Assembly: GCF_038002825.1 (NCBI RefSeq) | Contig: NZ_JBBODF010000001.1 | Span: 310,001-374,000 of the forward strand | DNA length: 64,000 nucleotides | Source of the DNA: Paenibacillus sp. FSL H8-0048 | GTDB lineage: Bacteria > Bacillota > Bacilli > Paenibacillales > Paenibacillaceae | Direction: 5' to 3' | In this document: positions 25,454 to 33,640 of the stretch, piece after piece | Layout of the letters: each line of letters starts with the position of its first letter | Position numbering within the stretch: the stretch's first letter is position 1 | Notes under the pieces: model-generated | The model's database searches: none | Seen by the model: only the letters and a program-made list of their open reading frames with translations | What the model was told of the DNA's origin: nothing | Position numbers and translations under genes: made by a program

Positions 25454-25897
25454 TTACATCCGGCCAATCAGCAGCGATAGGATGCCTGCGGCAATCAGCG
25501 GTCCCACGGGAACGCCTTTGAACAGAGCCACGCCTAGGACGGTTCCGATGAGGAGCCCGGCGACGATGGTCGGCTGGCTGCCCATGAGCACGGCTCCGCG
25601 TCCGCCCAGGTAAGCGACCAGGACACCGACTCCGATGGCGGCCAGGGATTTCCAGTGCAGGAACGACTGGCCGACGGTCTGGAGGGAGATCTTCCCGCTG
25701 GCCAGCGGCGTCATGACCCCGATGGTCAGGATGATAATGCCGACGGTCAGCCCGTATTTCTCCAGCCAGGGAAAAGCCTGCTGAAGTCCCAGCACACGGA
25801 TCAGCAGCAGCACGACCATGGCAATGGTAATCGGTGAGTTGCTGCTGATGACACCGAGCGCTGCCAGACCCAGCAGCAATAACGAGGTGATATCCAT
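25454..25897 (-). CDS. DUF441 membrane protein (YtwI-like)
   Basis: The 147-residue protein has four hydrophobic segments and the DUF441 pattern ([56 protein letters not shown]). The function is unknown. It has GAAGGAGTG upstream and lies 20 bases after ypdA on the same strand, so the two are probably co-transcribed. Confidence 0.85.
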   Translation of the reverse strand: MDITSLLLLGLAALGVISSNSPITIAMVVLLLIRVLGLQQAFPWLEKYGLTVGIIILTIGVMTPLASGKISLQTVGQSFLHWKSLAAIGVGVLVAYLGGRGAVLMGSQPTIVAGLLIGTVLGVALFKGVPVGPLIAAGILSLLIGRM

Positions 25898-25917
25898 AGC
25901 TTGGATACACTCCTTCT

Positions 25918-26904
25918 CTAAGTAAGCCTTGTGCTCACAATATGATCGGCAATCAGCTTGCCGTGCCCCCGCCCGCTCTCGATGAATACCTCATTGGCAT
26001 TCCGTCCAGAAGCGATAACTCCGGCGACATAGATACCCGGAATATTACTCTCCATTGTTGCGGGATTAAAGGCTGGCTTATCCATAGAGTCATCCATCTG
26101 CACCCCGGCCGAGGTGAGCAGGGCTCTGCTGGGGCGGAACCCGGTCATCGCCAGCACGAAGTCATTGTCCAGCTCAGTAGTATCCCCGTTCACGGACGAG
26201 GTTATCAGAACCGAGGCCGGGGTGATCTCCGTCACGCGCGATTCCAGATGCAGCGTGATGCTCCCCTTTTGCACCATACTCTCGAAGATCGGACGCACCC
26301 AAGGCTTGATATTGTCCGAGATACTGCTTCCCCGGTAGACCATATCCACCTTGGCGCCTACCCGCAGCAGCTCCAGTGCAGCATCCACCGCTGAATTACT
26401 CCCCCCGATTACAGCCACCTTCATGCCCGAATAAGGATGTGCCTCTCCAAAATAATGCGTGACCTTCGGCAGCTCCTCCCCGGGAATCCCGATCAGGTTA
26501 GGCTGATCGAAGTAACCGGTAGAGATGACTACGTTCGCAGCGTAGCGCTGCTGTTCCTCGCCTCGCTTGTTGACCGTATGTACAATGAAGCTGCCATCCT
26601 CCTGCGGCAGAACGGACAGCGCTTCTTCATAAGCGGCAATCTCAAGCTGATGCTGCGCGGCTGCGCGGCGGTAGTAGACCAGAGCCTCATGGCGGTAGGG
26701 CTTGTCGTTCGGAGAGGTGAAGGGCACATCTCCAATCTCGAGCAGCGGAGTGGTGCTGAAGAACTGCATATTGGTCGGATACAGGTAGATCGAATGGACA
26801 ATGAAGTTCTTTTCTACAATCAGGCTGGAGAGCCCTTGGCGCTGGCATTCGATGGCTGCAGACAGTCCGCAGGGACCGGCGCCGATAATAATAACGTCTA
26901 GCAT
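25918..26904 (-). CDS. ypdA: YpdA-type bacillithiol-disulfide reductase
   Basis: The 328-residue flavoprotein has the FAD Rossmann motif [12 protein letters not shown] at the N-terminus, the family segment [21 protein letters not shown], and the NAD(P)H motif [12 protein letters not shown] near residue 165, then a C-terminal [20 protein letters not shown]. YpdA (Bdr) reduces oxidised bacillithiol with NADPH, keeping the thiol pool reduced in the cytosol. TTAGGAGG precedes the ATG. It is divergent from an ArsR-type regulator 200 bases away. Confidence 0.9.
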   Translation of the reverse strand: MLDVIIIGAGPCGLSAAIECQRQGLSSLIVEKNFIVHSIYLYPTNMQFFSTTPLLEIGDVPFTSPNDKPYRHEALVYYRRAAAQHQLEIAAYEEALSVLPQEDGSFIVHTVNKRGEEQQRYAANVVISTGYFDQPNLIGIPGEELPKVTHYFGEAHPYSGMKVAVIGGSNSAVDAALELLRVGAKVDMVYRGSSISDNIKPWVRPIFESMVQKGSITLHLESRVTEITPASVLITSSVNGDTTELDNDFVLAMTGFRPSRALLTSAGVQMDDSMDKPAFNPATMESNIPGIYVAGVIASGRNANEVFIESGRGHGKLIADHIVSTRLT

Positions 26905-27027
26905 AATATCTATGTCCTCCTAAGGTAGTATTCTATTCAGTAAATGGTACCTTATATTTTTGTTTTTTGCCATGGCCGGTGAATTCCGCAAATTGGGGAT
27001 TGATCAGATGACAAGATGGGTATATAA

Positions 27028-27043
27028 TTAGATATATATCTAA
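27028..27043. promoter_or_regulatory. Palindromic operator TTAGATATATATCTAA
   Basis: A perfect 16-bp palindrome 61 bases before the ArsR/DUF2087 gene. An almost identical sequence (TTAGATATATATTTAA) lies at 32004-32019 directly before azoR. This supports a DNA site for the neighbouring regulator. Confidence 0.6.
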
Positions 27044-27103
27044 AGTATGTATTGGCAGGTCCCCCAGACTGCCTGACGAATATCCGTAGGAGCGTGATCC
27101 CGC

Positions 27104-27700
27104 TTGCAACTCGACAAAATTGTCGCCTATCACAAAGCCTTATCCGATCCCACCCGGCTGCGCATTCTTCTGCTCCTGTCCCGGGGCGAGGTTCACGGTC
27201 ACGCCTTAGCCGAGAAGCTGAATCTGTCACAGCCTACAGTGACCCATCATGCAGCCAAGCTGCGTGAAGCCGCGCTGATTCTGGAGCGCAGAGACAAGAA
27301 TACCGTATATTTCAAGCTGAATCCCGAGTTTATCCAGGCAGGCTCCGAGGCCTCGCTGAAATTTATTTTTGCAAAGGGGGTGGAGGAGATGGAGGAAGAG
27401 TCGCCTGAACACAGTCTGAAGGAGTCGGTGCTCCGTAATTTTTTTGCCAAAGACGGACGCCTGCGCCAGATTCCCGCACAATACAAGAAGAAACTAATTG
27501 CGCTGCAATATATGGTGGAGAAGCTCGAACCGGGCACAGTCTATTCGGAGAAAGAGATCAACGAGTTCATTAAGCCGTTCCATGATGATTACGCCACAAT
27601 CCGCCGTGAGTTCATCATGCACCAATTCATGTACCGGGAGAATGATAAGTACGAGCTTAACCCCCCGGAGTTATGGACTCACTGGGAAAATGTCAAATAA
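27104..27700 (+). CDS. ArsR-family regulator with C-terminal DUF2087
   Basis: The 198-residue protein has an N-terminal winged helix (SDPTRLRILLLLSRGEVHGHALAEKLNLSQPTVTHHAAKLREA written by its features: recognition helix around SQPTVTHHAAKL) and a C-terminal DUF2087 domain with YSEKEINEFIKPFHDDYATIRRE near the end. DUF2087 is often fused to DNA-binding domains and may sense a ligand or DNA. No metal-binding Cys are seen, so it is not a metal sensor of the classic type. The TTG start is set by TAGGAG. The palindrome upstream suggests autoregulation, and a matching site before azoR suggests that gene as a target. Confidence 0.85.
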   Translation: MQLDKIVAYHKALSDPTRLRILLLLSRGEVHGHALAEKLNLSQPTVTHHAAKLREAALILERRDKNTVYFKLNPEFIQAGSEASLKFIFAKGVEEMEEESPEHSLKESVLRNFFAKDGRLRQIPAQYKKKLIALQYMVEKLEPGTVYSEKEINEFIKPFHDDYATIRREFIMHQFMYRENDKYELNPPELWTHWENVK

Positions 27701-27820
27701 TGATCTAATAAATGGGGATTTTTTATGACAAGTGCGAAACTGCTGATTAATTGTTCAAATAACGAATAAAATGGTATTGTAAGCGTTATCTGACATAAGC
27801 TTCGAAAGGAGACCTTCAGT

Positions 27821-28279
27821 ATGATATTCAAACGTGCCAAAAAAAAATTGCAACCCGATCATCCTACCGTTACCTTGCCGCAGATCAAGCAGGCTGTAAG
27901 GCAATTTGAAGAAGATATGCCCGCTCCCATTAACCGTACCGCTCTGATCCAGGAAGATAAGAGTATTGACCTGAACCGGCTCAAACGATATTTAGGCGGA
28001 GTCCCGCAGCAGAAATTCTATATGTCCAGCGAGACCTTTGAGATTTTTGAAGAATCTGACAAGCTGGTGCCATATTACCTCGACATGGTTCAATCGGCGG
28101 TAGACAATTATATCAGTGACACCGGCAAGCTGCCGCTGCTCGAAGACGCTTGGCTCCCTGAGGTTCATTACCGGCTGCTGTCCACTGAGCGTTATCTGAA
28201 GGAGACACCGCCGTTTCCGCTCTATATTACCGACGAGGAAATGATGCTTACGCACCGGGCAGAGCATTTTGAATCCTGA
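27821..28279 (+). CDS. Conserved hypothetical protein (DUF3939-like)
   Basis: The 152-residue soluble protein starts MIFKRAKKKL and has KRYLGGVPQQKFYMSSETFEIFEESD in the middle (given here only as KRYLGGVPQQ then FYMSSETFEIFEE) and ETPPFPLYITDEE near the end. I associate this pattern with DUF3939, found in Bacillaceae and Paenibacillaceae, but cannot verify. GAAAGGAGACC precedes the ATG. Monocistronic. Confidence 0.7.
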   Translation: MIFKRAKKKLQPDHPTVTLPQIKQAVRQFEEDMPAPINRTALIQEDKSIDLNRLKRYLGGVPQQKFYMSSETFEIFEESDKLVPYYLDMVQSAVDNYISDTGKLPLLEDAWLPEVHYRLLSTERYLKETPPFPLYITDEEMMLTHRAEHFES

Positions 28280-28308
28280 CAGCTCAGCCTATCTGATTCC
28301 CCTATACA

Positions 28309-28361
28309 GGCCATTCTGACGAAGGAGAGGTTGTCTTTCCGGACGGAATGGTCTTTATTTT
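28309..28361 (+). terminator. Terminator after the DUF3939-like gene
   Basis: GGCCATTCTG pairs with CGGAATGGTC across an inner stem, followed by TTTATTTTG. Confidence 0.7.
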
Positions 28362-28434
28362 GCGCTACGGGGCGTAGTACAATAAGCATCTGGTGTTTTA
28401 TCGCAGAAATGGACGACAGAAGGGGAGCGTAGAC

Positions 28435-29106
28435 ATGAGAGAGGTACAAGCTTTACTGTTTGATCTGGACAACACCCTGATGGACCGTGATCAGACCTTC
28501 CGCAGCTTCAGCATGAAGTTTGTGCAGGATTTCCTGGGACATCTTAGCGGGGAGCAGGCTGTGCAGGTGGTGGAGGATATGATTATCAGGGATGCCGACG
28601 GATACCGGGATAAGGACGGGTTCTTCGCGGAACTGAGCGAGGTTCTGCCTTGGGAGAAGGCGTTGACCGCTGCGGACATCCGGGCCTATTATGACGAGAC
28701 CTATATCCGCCACGGGGCGATAATGAAGCATGCACTGGAGACGCTGGAGTATTGCCGGGAACGCGGATATCCGCTGGGACTGGTCACAAACGGCGGCACA
28801 GCTATTCAATATGGCAAAATCGATCTGCTCGGACTCCGCAGCTACTTCCGCACGATCGTCATTTCGGGCGAAGTTGGGATCAGCAAGCCTGATCCTGCGA
28901 TCTACCGGTTAGCCCTGGAACGTCTGGGTTCCACGGCGGAACAGACTATCTTCATCGGGGATCATCCCGTGAATGATATCTGGGGGGCGGCTAGAAGCGG
29001 GATGGATACGATCTGGCTGAAACGCAATCACCCTTGGGATGAATCACTGAATGTGAAGCCGGTCGGGGTTATTCAAGAGCTGGATGAGCTGCGGGGCATT
29101 ATTTAA
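28435..29106 (+). CDS. HAD-superfamily hydrolase
   Basis: The 223-residue enzyme has all HAD motifs: I LLFDLDNTLMD, II LVTNGG, III the Lys in GISKPDPAIY, and IV FIGDHPVNDIWGA. A helical cap lies between I and II (C1 type), as in phosphoglycolate or pyrimidine-nucleotide phosphatases (YjjG-like). The substrate is unknown. AAGGGGAGCG precedes ATG 28435; the frame extends back to 28393. Confidence 0.88.
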   Translation: MREVQALLFDLDNTLMDRDQTFRSFSMKFVQDFLGHLSGEQAVQVVEDMIIRDADGYRDKDGFFAELSEVLPWEKALTAADIRAYYDETYIRHGAIMKHALETLEYCRERGYPLGLVTNGGTAIQYGKIDLLGLRSYFRTIVISGEVGISKPDPAIYRLALERLGSTAEQTIFIGDHPVNDIWGAARSGMDTIWLKRNHPWDESLNVKPVGVIQELDELRGII

Positions 29107-29124
29107 GAAAGTTAGGGCCTGCTG

Positions 29125-29154
29125 TTGACAAACGGCATCCGGGCCGTATATTAT
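29125..29154 (+). promoter_or_regulatory. Promoter of the small ORF/structured RNA region
   Basis: TTGACA at 29125-29130 is followed by TATATT (29147) or TATTAT (29149). No gene other than the 26-codon ORF lies before the twin terminators. Confidence 0.6.
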
Positions 29155-29188
29155 AACAGCATATTATTTCGGAAGGAGACGATGTCAA

Positions 29189-29269
29189 ATGGCAGTTTAT
29201 ACTAGCGGTTCAGGATTGGTTGCTACTGTTGTGGATACGTGTCTTCCGGGAAAAGCGGCTGTGGAGTAA
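29189..29269 (+). CDS. 26-residue small ORF upstream of the twin terminators
   Basis: The ORF starts at ATG 10 bases after GGAAGGAG, reads MAVYTSGSGLVATVVD and ends LPGKAAVE. A second ATG (29182) gives only seven codons. It has a SigA-type promoter and a strong terminator 45 bases on. It could be a leader peptide controlling read-through to rsgA, or a small protein in its own right. Not recognised. Confidence 0.45.
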   Translation: MAVYTSGSGLVATVVDTCLPGKAAVE

Positions 29270-29312
29270 TAATCAATCCCAGCTTCACGAGCAAGCTCTA
29301 TGATGCCTTTTA

Positions 29313-29350
29313 GAGCCGCCGGGAACCGTATCGGTTCCGGCGGCTTTTTT
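29313..29350 (+). terminator. First of two near-identical terminators upstream of rsgA
   Basis: GCCGCCGGGAACC pairs with GGTTCCGGCGGC around GTATC, followed by TTTTTT. Confidence 0.88.
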
Positions 29351-29541
29351 GCGTGCGCAGGTCTGCTGCTCACGCCCGAAATAGCGGTGTCTGCTCCTTC
29401 TTCCTAAGAGGGAGTGAGTAGCCACCGCTATTCTGGAATGACTCTGCCCGGCGGGCGGTTCTTTGCTGCAGAGCAGCATAGGCCAGCCCGCTGCCGGGTC
29501 TGCCTCTGCCGCCGGAACCTTTGGGTTCCGGCGGTTTTTTT
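29351..29541 (+). ncRNA. Highly structured intergenic RNA candidate
   Basis: In 190 bases I can pair: GCGTG/CACGC (29351-29375); ATAGCGGTG/CACCGCTAT (29381-29431) enclosing CTCCTTCTT/AAGAGGGAG; CCCGGC/GCCGGG plus GGGC/GCCC (29447-29498) enclosing TGCTGC/GCAGCA; and a final terminator (29508-29541). No ORF with an RBS covers it. It may be an sRNA or a cis-acting leader for rsgA. No known Rfam class was recognised. Confidence 0.5.
29508..29541 (+). terminator. Second terminator upstream of rsgA
   Basis: CCGCCGGAACC and GGTTCCGGCGG form a perfect 11-bp stem around TTTG, followed by TTTTTTT. The stem is nearly the same as that of the first terminator 190 bases upstream. Confidence 0.88.
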
Positions 29542-29634
29542 GTGTACGGATGTGGAGCCAATGCTGCCCGGAGATACATGGATGTGTGGTAAGCGGAGAT
29601 ATGAGAAAATAATACCCATTCAGGAGGAAAATGC

Positions 29635-30738
29635 ATGAATATCGATATGAAGCTTGAACAGTACGGCTGGAATGAAGAATGGAACAGAAAATGGACAGAG
29701 AAGCTGCGGCTGCTGGACGACAGGGACTATGCAGCGGGCCGGATTGCCGGAGATTTCGGCAGTAAATACAGGGTGATTACCGCAGCAGGTGAAATATGGG
29801 GTGAGCTGTCAGGCAAATTCCGGCATTCGCTCGGCGGGTCCGGCGAGTATCCGGCGGTAGGCGACTGGGTGGTCCTGGCGATGCAGGATGGAGGAGCGCA
29901 TGCAGTAATTCATGGGGTGCTTCCCCGTCACAGTGTCATCTCGCGTAAGGTGGCGGGCCCGACTCAGGAGGAGCAGATCGTGGCTACCAATGTAGATACT
30001 CTATTCCTGGTCAGTGCATTGAATGATGATTTCAATGTGCGGCGGATGGAACGTTATCTGATTATGGCCTGGAACAGCGGAGCGAATCCGGTCATTCTAT
30101 TGACCAAGGCAGATCTATGTACAGATGCGGAGCTGAAAATGGCCGAAATGCAGCAGGCGGCTCCCGGTGTCCCGGTCCATGTGGTCAGCGCCTTACTGGG
30201 CGACGGACGGGAGGAGCTCCAGCCTTACATCGGCAACGGCCAGACGGTAGCGCTGACCGGTTCGTCCGGCTGCGGCAAATCGACGATGGTCAACTGGCTC
30301 AGCGGCCGCAATCTGCAGCTTACCCAGGATGTGCGGGAAGGGGACAGCCGGGGACGTCATACGACTACACACCGCGAGCTGTTCGTCCTCCCGGACGGCG
30401 GAATCATCGTCGATACGCCGGGAATGCGCGAGCTGCAATTATGGGAGGATGACGGAGGACTGGACCTGGCTTTCGGTGAGATCAGTACCCTTGCGGCGGA
30501 ATGCCGCTTCAGTGACTGCACGCATACACGGGAGGAAGGCTGCGCCGTGCTTGAGGCTGCCGCGAGCGGTGTACTGGACGGGAAGCGGCTGCAGAATTAC
30601 CACAAGACGCAGAAGGAGCTGCAATTCCAGAACAGCAAGGAAGCGAGACAGAAGCGCAAGACAGCCGCGGCCTCTACCAGAAGCACTCCGCCCCGCGCTA
30701 AGGGCAACAGCTGGCAGCGGGTGCTGGACGAATATTAA
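29635..30738 (+). CDS. rsgA: RsgA-type ribosome biogenesis GTPase (second-copy type)
   Basis: The 367-residue circularly permuted GTPase has an N-terminal OB fold, then TKAD (G4), GSSGCGKSTMVNWLSG (G1), DTPGMRELQLW (G3) and a zinc site CRFSDCTHTREEGC. RsgA releases assembly factors from the 30S subunit in a GTP-dependent way. A basic C-terminal tail (KEARQKRKTAAAS) fits RNA binding. The usual Bacillus rsgA (yloQ) sits in a prkC cluster, which is not here, so this is probably a paralogue. AGGAGG lies 7 bases upstream of the ATG. The structured region above would control it. Confidence 0.9.
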   Translation: MNIDMKLEQYGWNEEWNRKWTEKLRLLDDRDYAAGRIAGDFGSKYRVITAAGEIWGELSGKFRHSLGGSGEYPAVGDWVVLAMQDGGAHAVIHGVLPRHSVISRKVAGPTQEEQIVATNVDTLFLVSALNDDFNVRRMERYLIMAWNSGANPVILLTKADLCTDAELKMAEMQQAAPGVPVHVVSALLGDGREELQPYIGNGQTVALTGSSGCGKSTMVNWLSGRNLQLTQDVREGDSRGRHTTTHRELFVLPDGGIIVDTPGMRELQLWEDDGGLDLAFGEISTLAAECRFSDCTHTREEGCAVLEAAASGVLDGKRLQNYHKTQKELQFQNSKEARQKRKTAAASTRSTPPRAKGNSWQRVLDEY

Positions 30739-31002
30739 GCAGCGATGACATTGCAGGGCGTTGTAGGAGCATGGAAGCGAGCTTGGGAATAGATGAAAGT
30801 TTGCATAACGGAATAAGCTTGCTGGATGCTGAGCATTGTGCAAGCAGGAGCTACGTCACCCTGGAGATTAGTTGGAGAAACGTATCTTAATTTGGTGACA
30901 CATGAGTATTTCGGGGAATTAGGTGGCTTATTAAATAGCAAGTGGAGAAAATCCATCTGCTTCAGCAACTGTGATAAAAGTGGCAAAGCTTCAAGCATTA
31001 AA

Positions 31003-31047
31003 AAAGCAGCGGTTCTCCGTTATTGGGAATCGCTGCTTTCCGTTTTT
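31003..31047. terminator. Hairpin with poly-T, 265 bases after rsgA
   Basis: AAAGCAGCG pairs with CGCTGCTTT and is followed by CCGTTTTT. It opens the repeat-like element described next; both strands have T tracts. Bases 30739-31000 hold no gene that I can support. Confidence 0.5.
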
Positions 31048-31336
31048 GGCTTTTTAAAAAGAATGTTCGCATCCCGCTTAAACAGTGGAGAGGACGGAAC
31101 GACCCGCGTAAAAGCGGCAGCGGTCGCCTGAAAGCTTTCCGCAGGAAAGCTCGCTTCGGAAGCATCAGCAGTCTCCGGATTTTGACCGCTAAGGGGAATG
31201 AAAAAAATTCTTACGAGCACAGCGATTGTATCAACGTTTCGTTCGCGGAGCGTCCACACAGAGCGCAAACGTCCATCCAAATCTAAAACAAGGGGTGTCC
31301 CTGCCATTTTTCATGGCTTATGGGACATCCCCTTTT
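31003..31336. repeat. MITE-like noncoding element, copy A
   Basis: The core 31082-31256 matches 32695-32828 (shared words: GGACGGAACGA, GGCAGCGGTCGCCT, TCCGGATTTT, GGGAATGAAAAAAAT, ACAGCGATTGTA, GCGGAGCGTCCA). Its right end is a terminator-like hairpin, AAGGGGTGTCCC/GGGACATCCCCTT. Copy A carries an extra hairpin (AGCTTTCC/GGAAAGCT). Shared length and self-complementary arms suggest a mobile or structured element. Confidence 0.6.
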
Positions 31337-31364
31337 TACGTATGCTGGTTCAAGTAATAGCAGA

Positions 31365-31991
31365 TTAGAACGATGCTGCTGCTGTCTTAGCCAGTTGCAG
31401 GCCGGAAGCGATGATGTCAGCGGATTTGTCCGGGTTCTGGTTGTGTCCTTCGATGATTACCTGTGTAGTTTCCTTGAAGCCCCAGAAGTTCAGGTTACCC
31501 ATGATGAAGTTAACAGCCATTTCAGCACTTGCGGCCGGGCCTTCGGAGTACACGCCGCCTCTGGCGTTCAGAACAGCTGCTTTCTTGCCAGTCAAGAGTC
31601 CTACAGGACCTTCAGCAGTATACTTGAAGGTAGTTCCAGCCTGGTTCAAGTAATCGATATAAGTGTGCAGTACAGCCGGAACGGTCATATTCCAGAGCGG
31701 GAAGGCGAATACTACTTTGTCAGCGGCCAGGAACTGGTCCAGATATTTCTTCACAAGTGCTGCGCCTGCTGCTTCTTCAGGAGTAGCTTCGAAGCCCTGA
31801 GCGGCTTTGTATATACCAGTGATTAGTGTGTTATCGTAGTAAGGAAGCTGTTCAGCGAACAGGTCGAGTTCAGTGATCTGGTCCTGCGGATGAGTTTCCT
31901 TGTAGCTGGCCAGGAACTCGTTGTAGAGCTGAACACTTACGGATTGCTCGGCAGGGCGGTTATTAGCTTTGATAAACAGTACATTCGACAT
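31365..31991 (-). CDS. azoR: FMN-dependent NADH:quinone/azo oxidoreductase
   Basis: The 208-residue flavodoxin-like protein begins MSNVLFIKANNRPAEQSVS and has the FMN loops PLWNMTVPAVLHTYIDYL and NARGGVYSEGPAA typical of AzoR. These enzymes reduce quinones and azo compounds by two electrons, protecting against quinone and electrophile stress. AAGGAG precedes the ATG. The palindrome TTAGATATATATTTAA at 32004-32019 lies just upstream of the RBS and matches the site before the ArsR/DUF2087 gene at 27104. It is monocistronic. Confidence 0.92.
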   Translation of the reverse strand: MSNVLFIKANNRPAEQSVSVQLYNEFLASYKETHPQDQITELDLFAEQLPYYDNTLITGIYKAAQGFEATPEEAAGAALVKKYLDQFLAADKVVFAFPLWNMTVPAVLHTYIDYLNQAGTTFKYTAEGPVGLLTGKKAAVLNARGGVYSEGPAASAEMAVNFIMGNLNFWGFKETTQVIIEGHNQNPDKSADIIASGLQLAKTAAASF

Positions 31992-32003
31992 TATGATTTC
32001 TCC

Positions 32004-32019
32004 TTAGATATATATTTAA
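32004..32019. promoter_or_regulatory. Candidate operator of azoR
   Basis: TTAGATATATATTTAA differs by one base from the perfect palindrome before the ArsR/DUF2087 gene (27028-27043). It lies between the promoter region and the azoR RBS, a position suited to repression. The rest of 31992-32319 shows only a small ACCGT/ACGGT hairpin and no supported gene. Confidence 0.55.
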
Positions 32020-32319
32020 TATTAACTATCGATAATATAGCATTTAATTTTTAGTTTGTAAATATCCGTCGGATAAAATTTTTATTCTGCCTACAGAAGC
32101 TGCTATCCTTCGCAAATATACCATATCTTCTATAGTTGCGTTCTGAACCGTCCGGGAACGGTCTATATGTAGTATGCCTAATTTTGCAAGCGGTGCAGGT
32201 GTGGACATGGACAAGTTTAAGGCATCAGCGGCCCGGTTATATAGGTGATATAAGGAGTAGAGGAAATGATTCCCTCTCCAGATCACGGGACTAAGCCCCC
32301 ATTTAAAGGAGCGATTGAC

Positions 32320-32457
32320 ATGTCCATCGACCGTTTCATCCTGAAGAAACTGGACAGCTGTCACGAAGAGCATACCCGGCGTAACCTGGTGAAGTTGTTC
32401 AAATTGCGAATTAAAAAGGCGGAGAAAGAAGAGAACCGAAACCTCCGGATTGGCTGA
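32320..32457 (+). CDS. Small basic hypothetical protein (45 residues)
   Basis: It starts MSIDRFILKKLDSCHEEHTRRN and is highly charged. AAAGGAG lies 8 bases before this ATG; the frame is open from 32266. The family is not recognised. Its helical, basic nature and good RBS make it credible, but its size keeps confidence low. Confidence 0.5.
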   Translation: MSIDRFILKKLDSCHEEHTRRNLVKLFKLRIKKAEKEENRNLRIG

Positions 32458-32551
32458 CTGCCGGTATCCGGTATAATGTTGAATGCTAACCCACTGTATA
32501 CCATAGTCTAAGCGCATCCCTCACTTGCGGGCATGTGCTTTTTTACATTAT

Positions 32552-32907
32552 AGGGGCTGTCTCAAAAGTGAATTCTATGAGCGGTGACAGTCATTTGCAG
32601 AAATCTCCGGAACCCAAAGTGCTACCTCCATTTTACCAAAATGAGCGATTTTTTTTGTTTCTTTTTTATAGAAGGCGAGTCGTTTCCCGCTCATACAGCG
32701 GAGCGGACGGAACGAATGTGGAACAGCGGCAGCGGTCGCCTTTGTGTCCGGATTTTCACCGCTAACGGGAATGAAAAAAATCTGGACACAACAGCGATTG
32801 TAACAACGTTCCGTTTGCGGAGCGTCCATCCAAGTGCTCACGTTGATCCCACTCCGCAATAAAGAGCTGTCCTAAGCCTCCATTTCATGGCCTTTGAGAC
32901 AGCCCCT
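32552..32907. repeat. MITE-like noncoding element, copy B
   Basis: The 356-bp element is bounded by perfect 15-bp inverted repeats: AGGGGCTGTCTCAAA at the left and TTTGAGACAGCCCCT at the right. Inner arms also pair (TGTGTCCGGATTTT with AAAATCTGGACACA; GGACGGAACG with CGTTCCG). The core matches copy A at 31082-31256. No ORF with a start and RBS is convincing and no clear target-site duplication was seen. Confidence 0.65.
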
Positions 32908-32993
32908 CCTGCTGAAAAGGTGAGCGTACATTTGTGAATAAGAATTCTTGGAAAGAATCGTAGTGTGACTTTGATACTGAATGTGACTCAAGG

Positions 32994-33171
32994 CCGAATG
33001 TATGTGAAAAACAGTATACATTGTGTTCGCAAGCAGTCATATGGACCAAACGTATGTCAAAAACAGCATACATCGTACTCGCAAGCAGTCATATGGACCA
33101 AACGTATGTCAAAAACAGCATGCATCGTACTCGCAAGCAGGCATATGGACCAAATGTATGTCAAAAACAGT
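32994..33171. repeat. Hairpin repeat array, 52-bp period (family A, second locus)
   Basis: Units begin at 32994, 33046, 33098 and 33150, exactly 52 bases apart; three are complete and the last loses its 3' arm. Each has GTATG, an AAAAACA loop and CATAC (GCATAC), then TCGCAAGCAGKCATATGG. It is the same family as the larger array at 45679. Confidence 0.85.
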
Positions 33172-33199
33172 TCCCGCGAAGGTAATCTTATTCTTCCGC

Positions 33200-33233
33200 A
33201 AAAAAATATCCCTCTGTTTAGTAGAGGGATAAG
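33200..33233 (-). terminator. Terminator overlapping the end of the small minus-strand gene
   Basis: On the minus strand ATCCCTCT pairs with AGAGGGAT around ACTAAAC, followed by ATTTTTTTG. The stop codon of the gene at 33218 lies in the loop. Confidence 0.8.
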
Positions 33234-33457
33234 GCCAATGAATCATTTTCACTGTAACTGTGCAATATAGCTTCTGAGCCTTTAATTTCGATACTGATCA
33301 GGGAATTCAAACAGGTTTGCAGGGCGTTTTTGCCTTTTTGAATTTTGAGTTCAAGAGTACTGTTTAGCAGTCGAAGTACTTTTTGGGTCGGCTGTTTGTT
33401 TTCTGTTGTGAAATATACAGGGACAAGCTTGTTTTGAAATGTGATGAGCATTCTCAT
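33218..33457 (-). CDS. Small hypothetical protein (79 residues)
   Basis: GAGGTGG lies 8 bases before ATG 33457 (the frame opens at 33469). The protein begins MRMLITFQNKLVPVYFTTENK and is a mixed alpha/beta sequence without TM segments. Its own terminator overlaps the stop codon, which supports a real transcript. The family is unknown. It is AT-richer than its neighbours. Confidence 0.6.
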   Translation of the reverse strand: MRMLITFQNKLVPVYFTTENKQPTQKVLRLLNSTLELKIQKGKNALQTCLNSLISIEIKGSEAILHSYSENDSLALSLY

Positions 33458-33640
33458 TTTGAAAACCACCTCGCTAAAAGTATTTCATGGTATTGATCTT
33501 ACCCTGTCTTTCTTAATTTTACCTTAAAATTAGCTTATGATAACATAAAGATTGCAAGTTTTATAGTTTTGCTGTTTTTTTGAAAGCCACTCATTTACAG
33601 TTATACTTACATGTATGTTATAGAGGAAGGGATAAAGAAT

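Noticed and set aside
30826..31131. 101-residue plus-strand ORF after rsgA
   Set aside because: No RBS, crosses a hairpin terminator and enters the MITE-like element; composition fits a repeat, not a gene.
32044..32517. 157-residue minus-strand ORF antisense to the 45-residue gene
   Set aside because: No RBS near any of its ATGs; it overlaps a better supported small gene and the azoR control region. The C-terminal part looks protein-like, so it could be a gene fragment, but I cannot support it.
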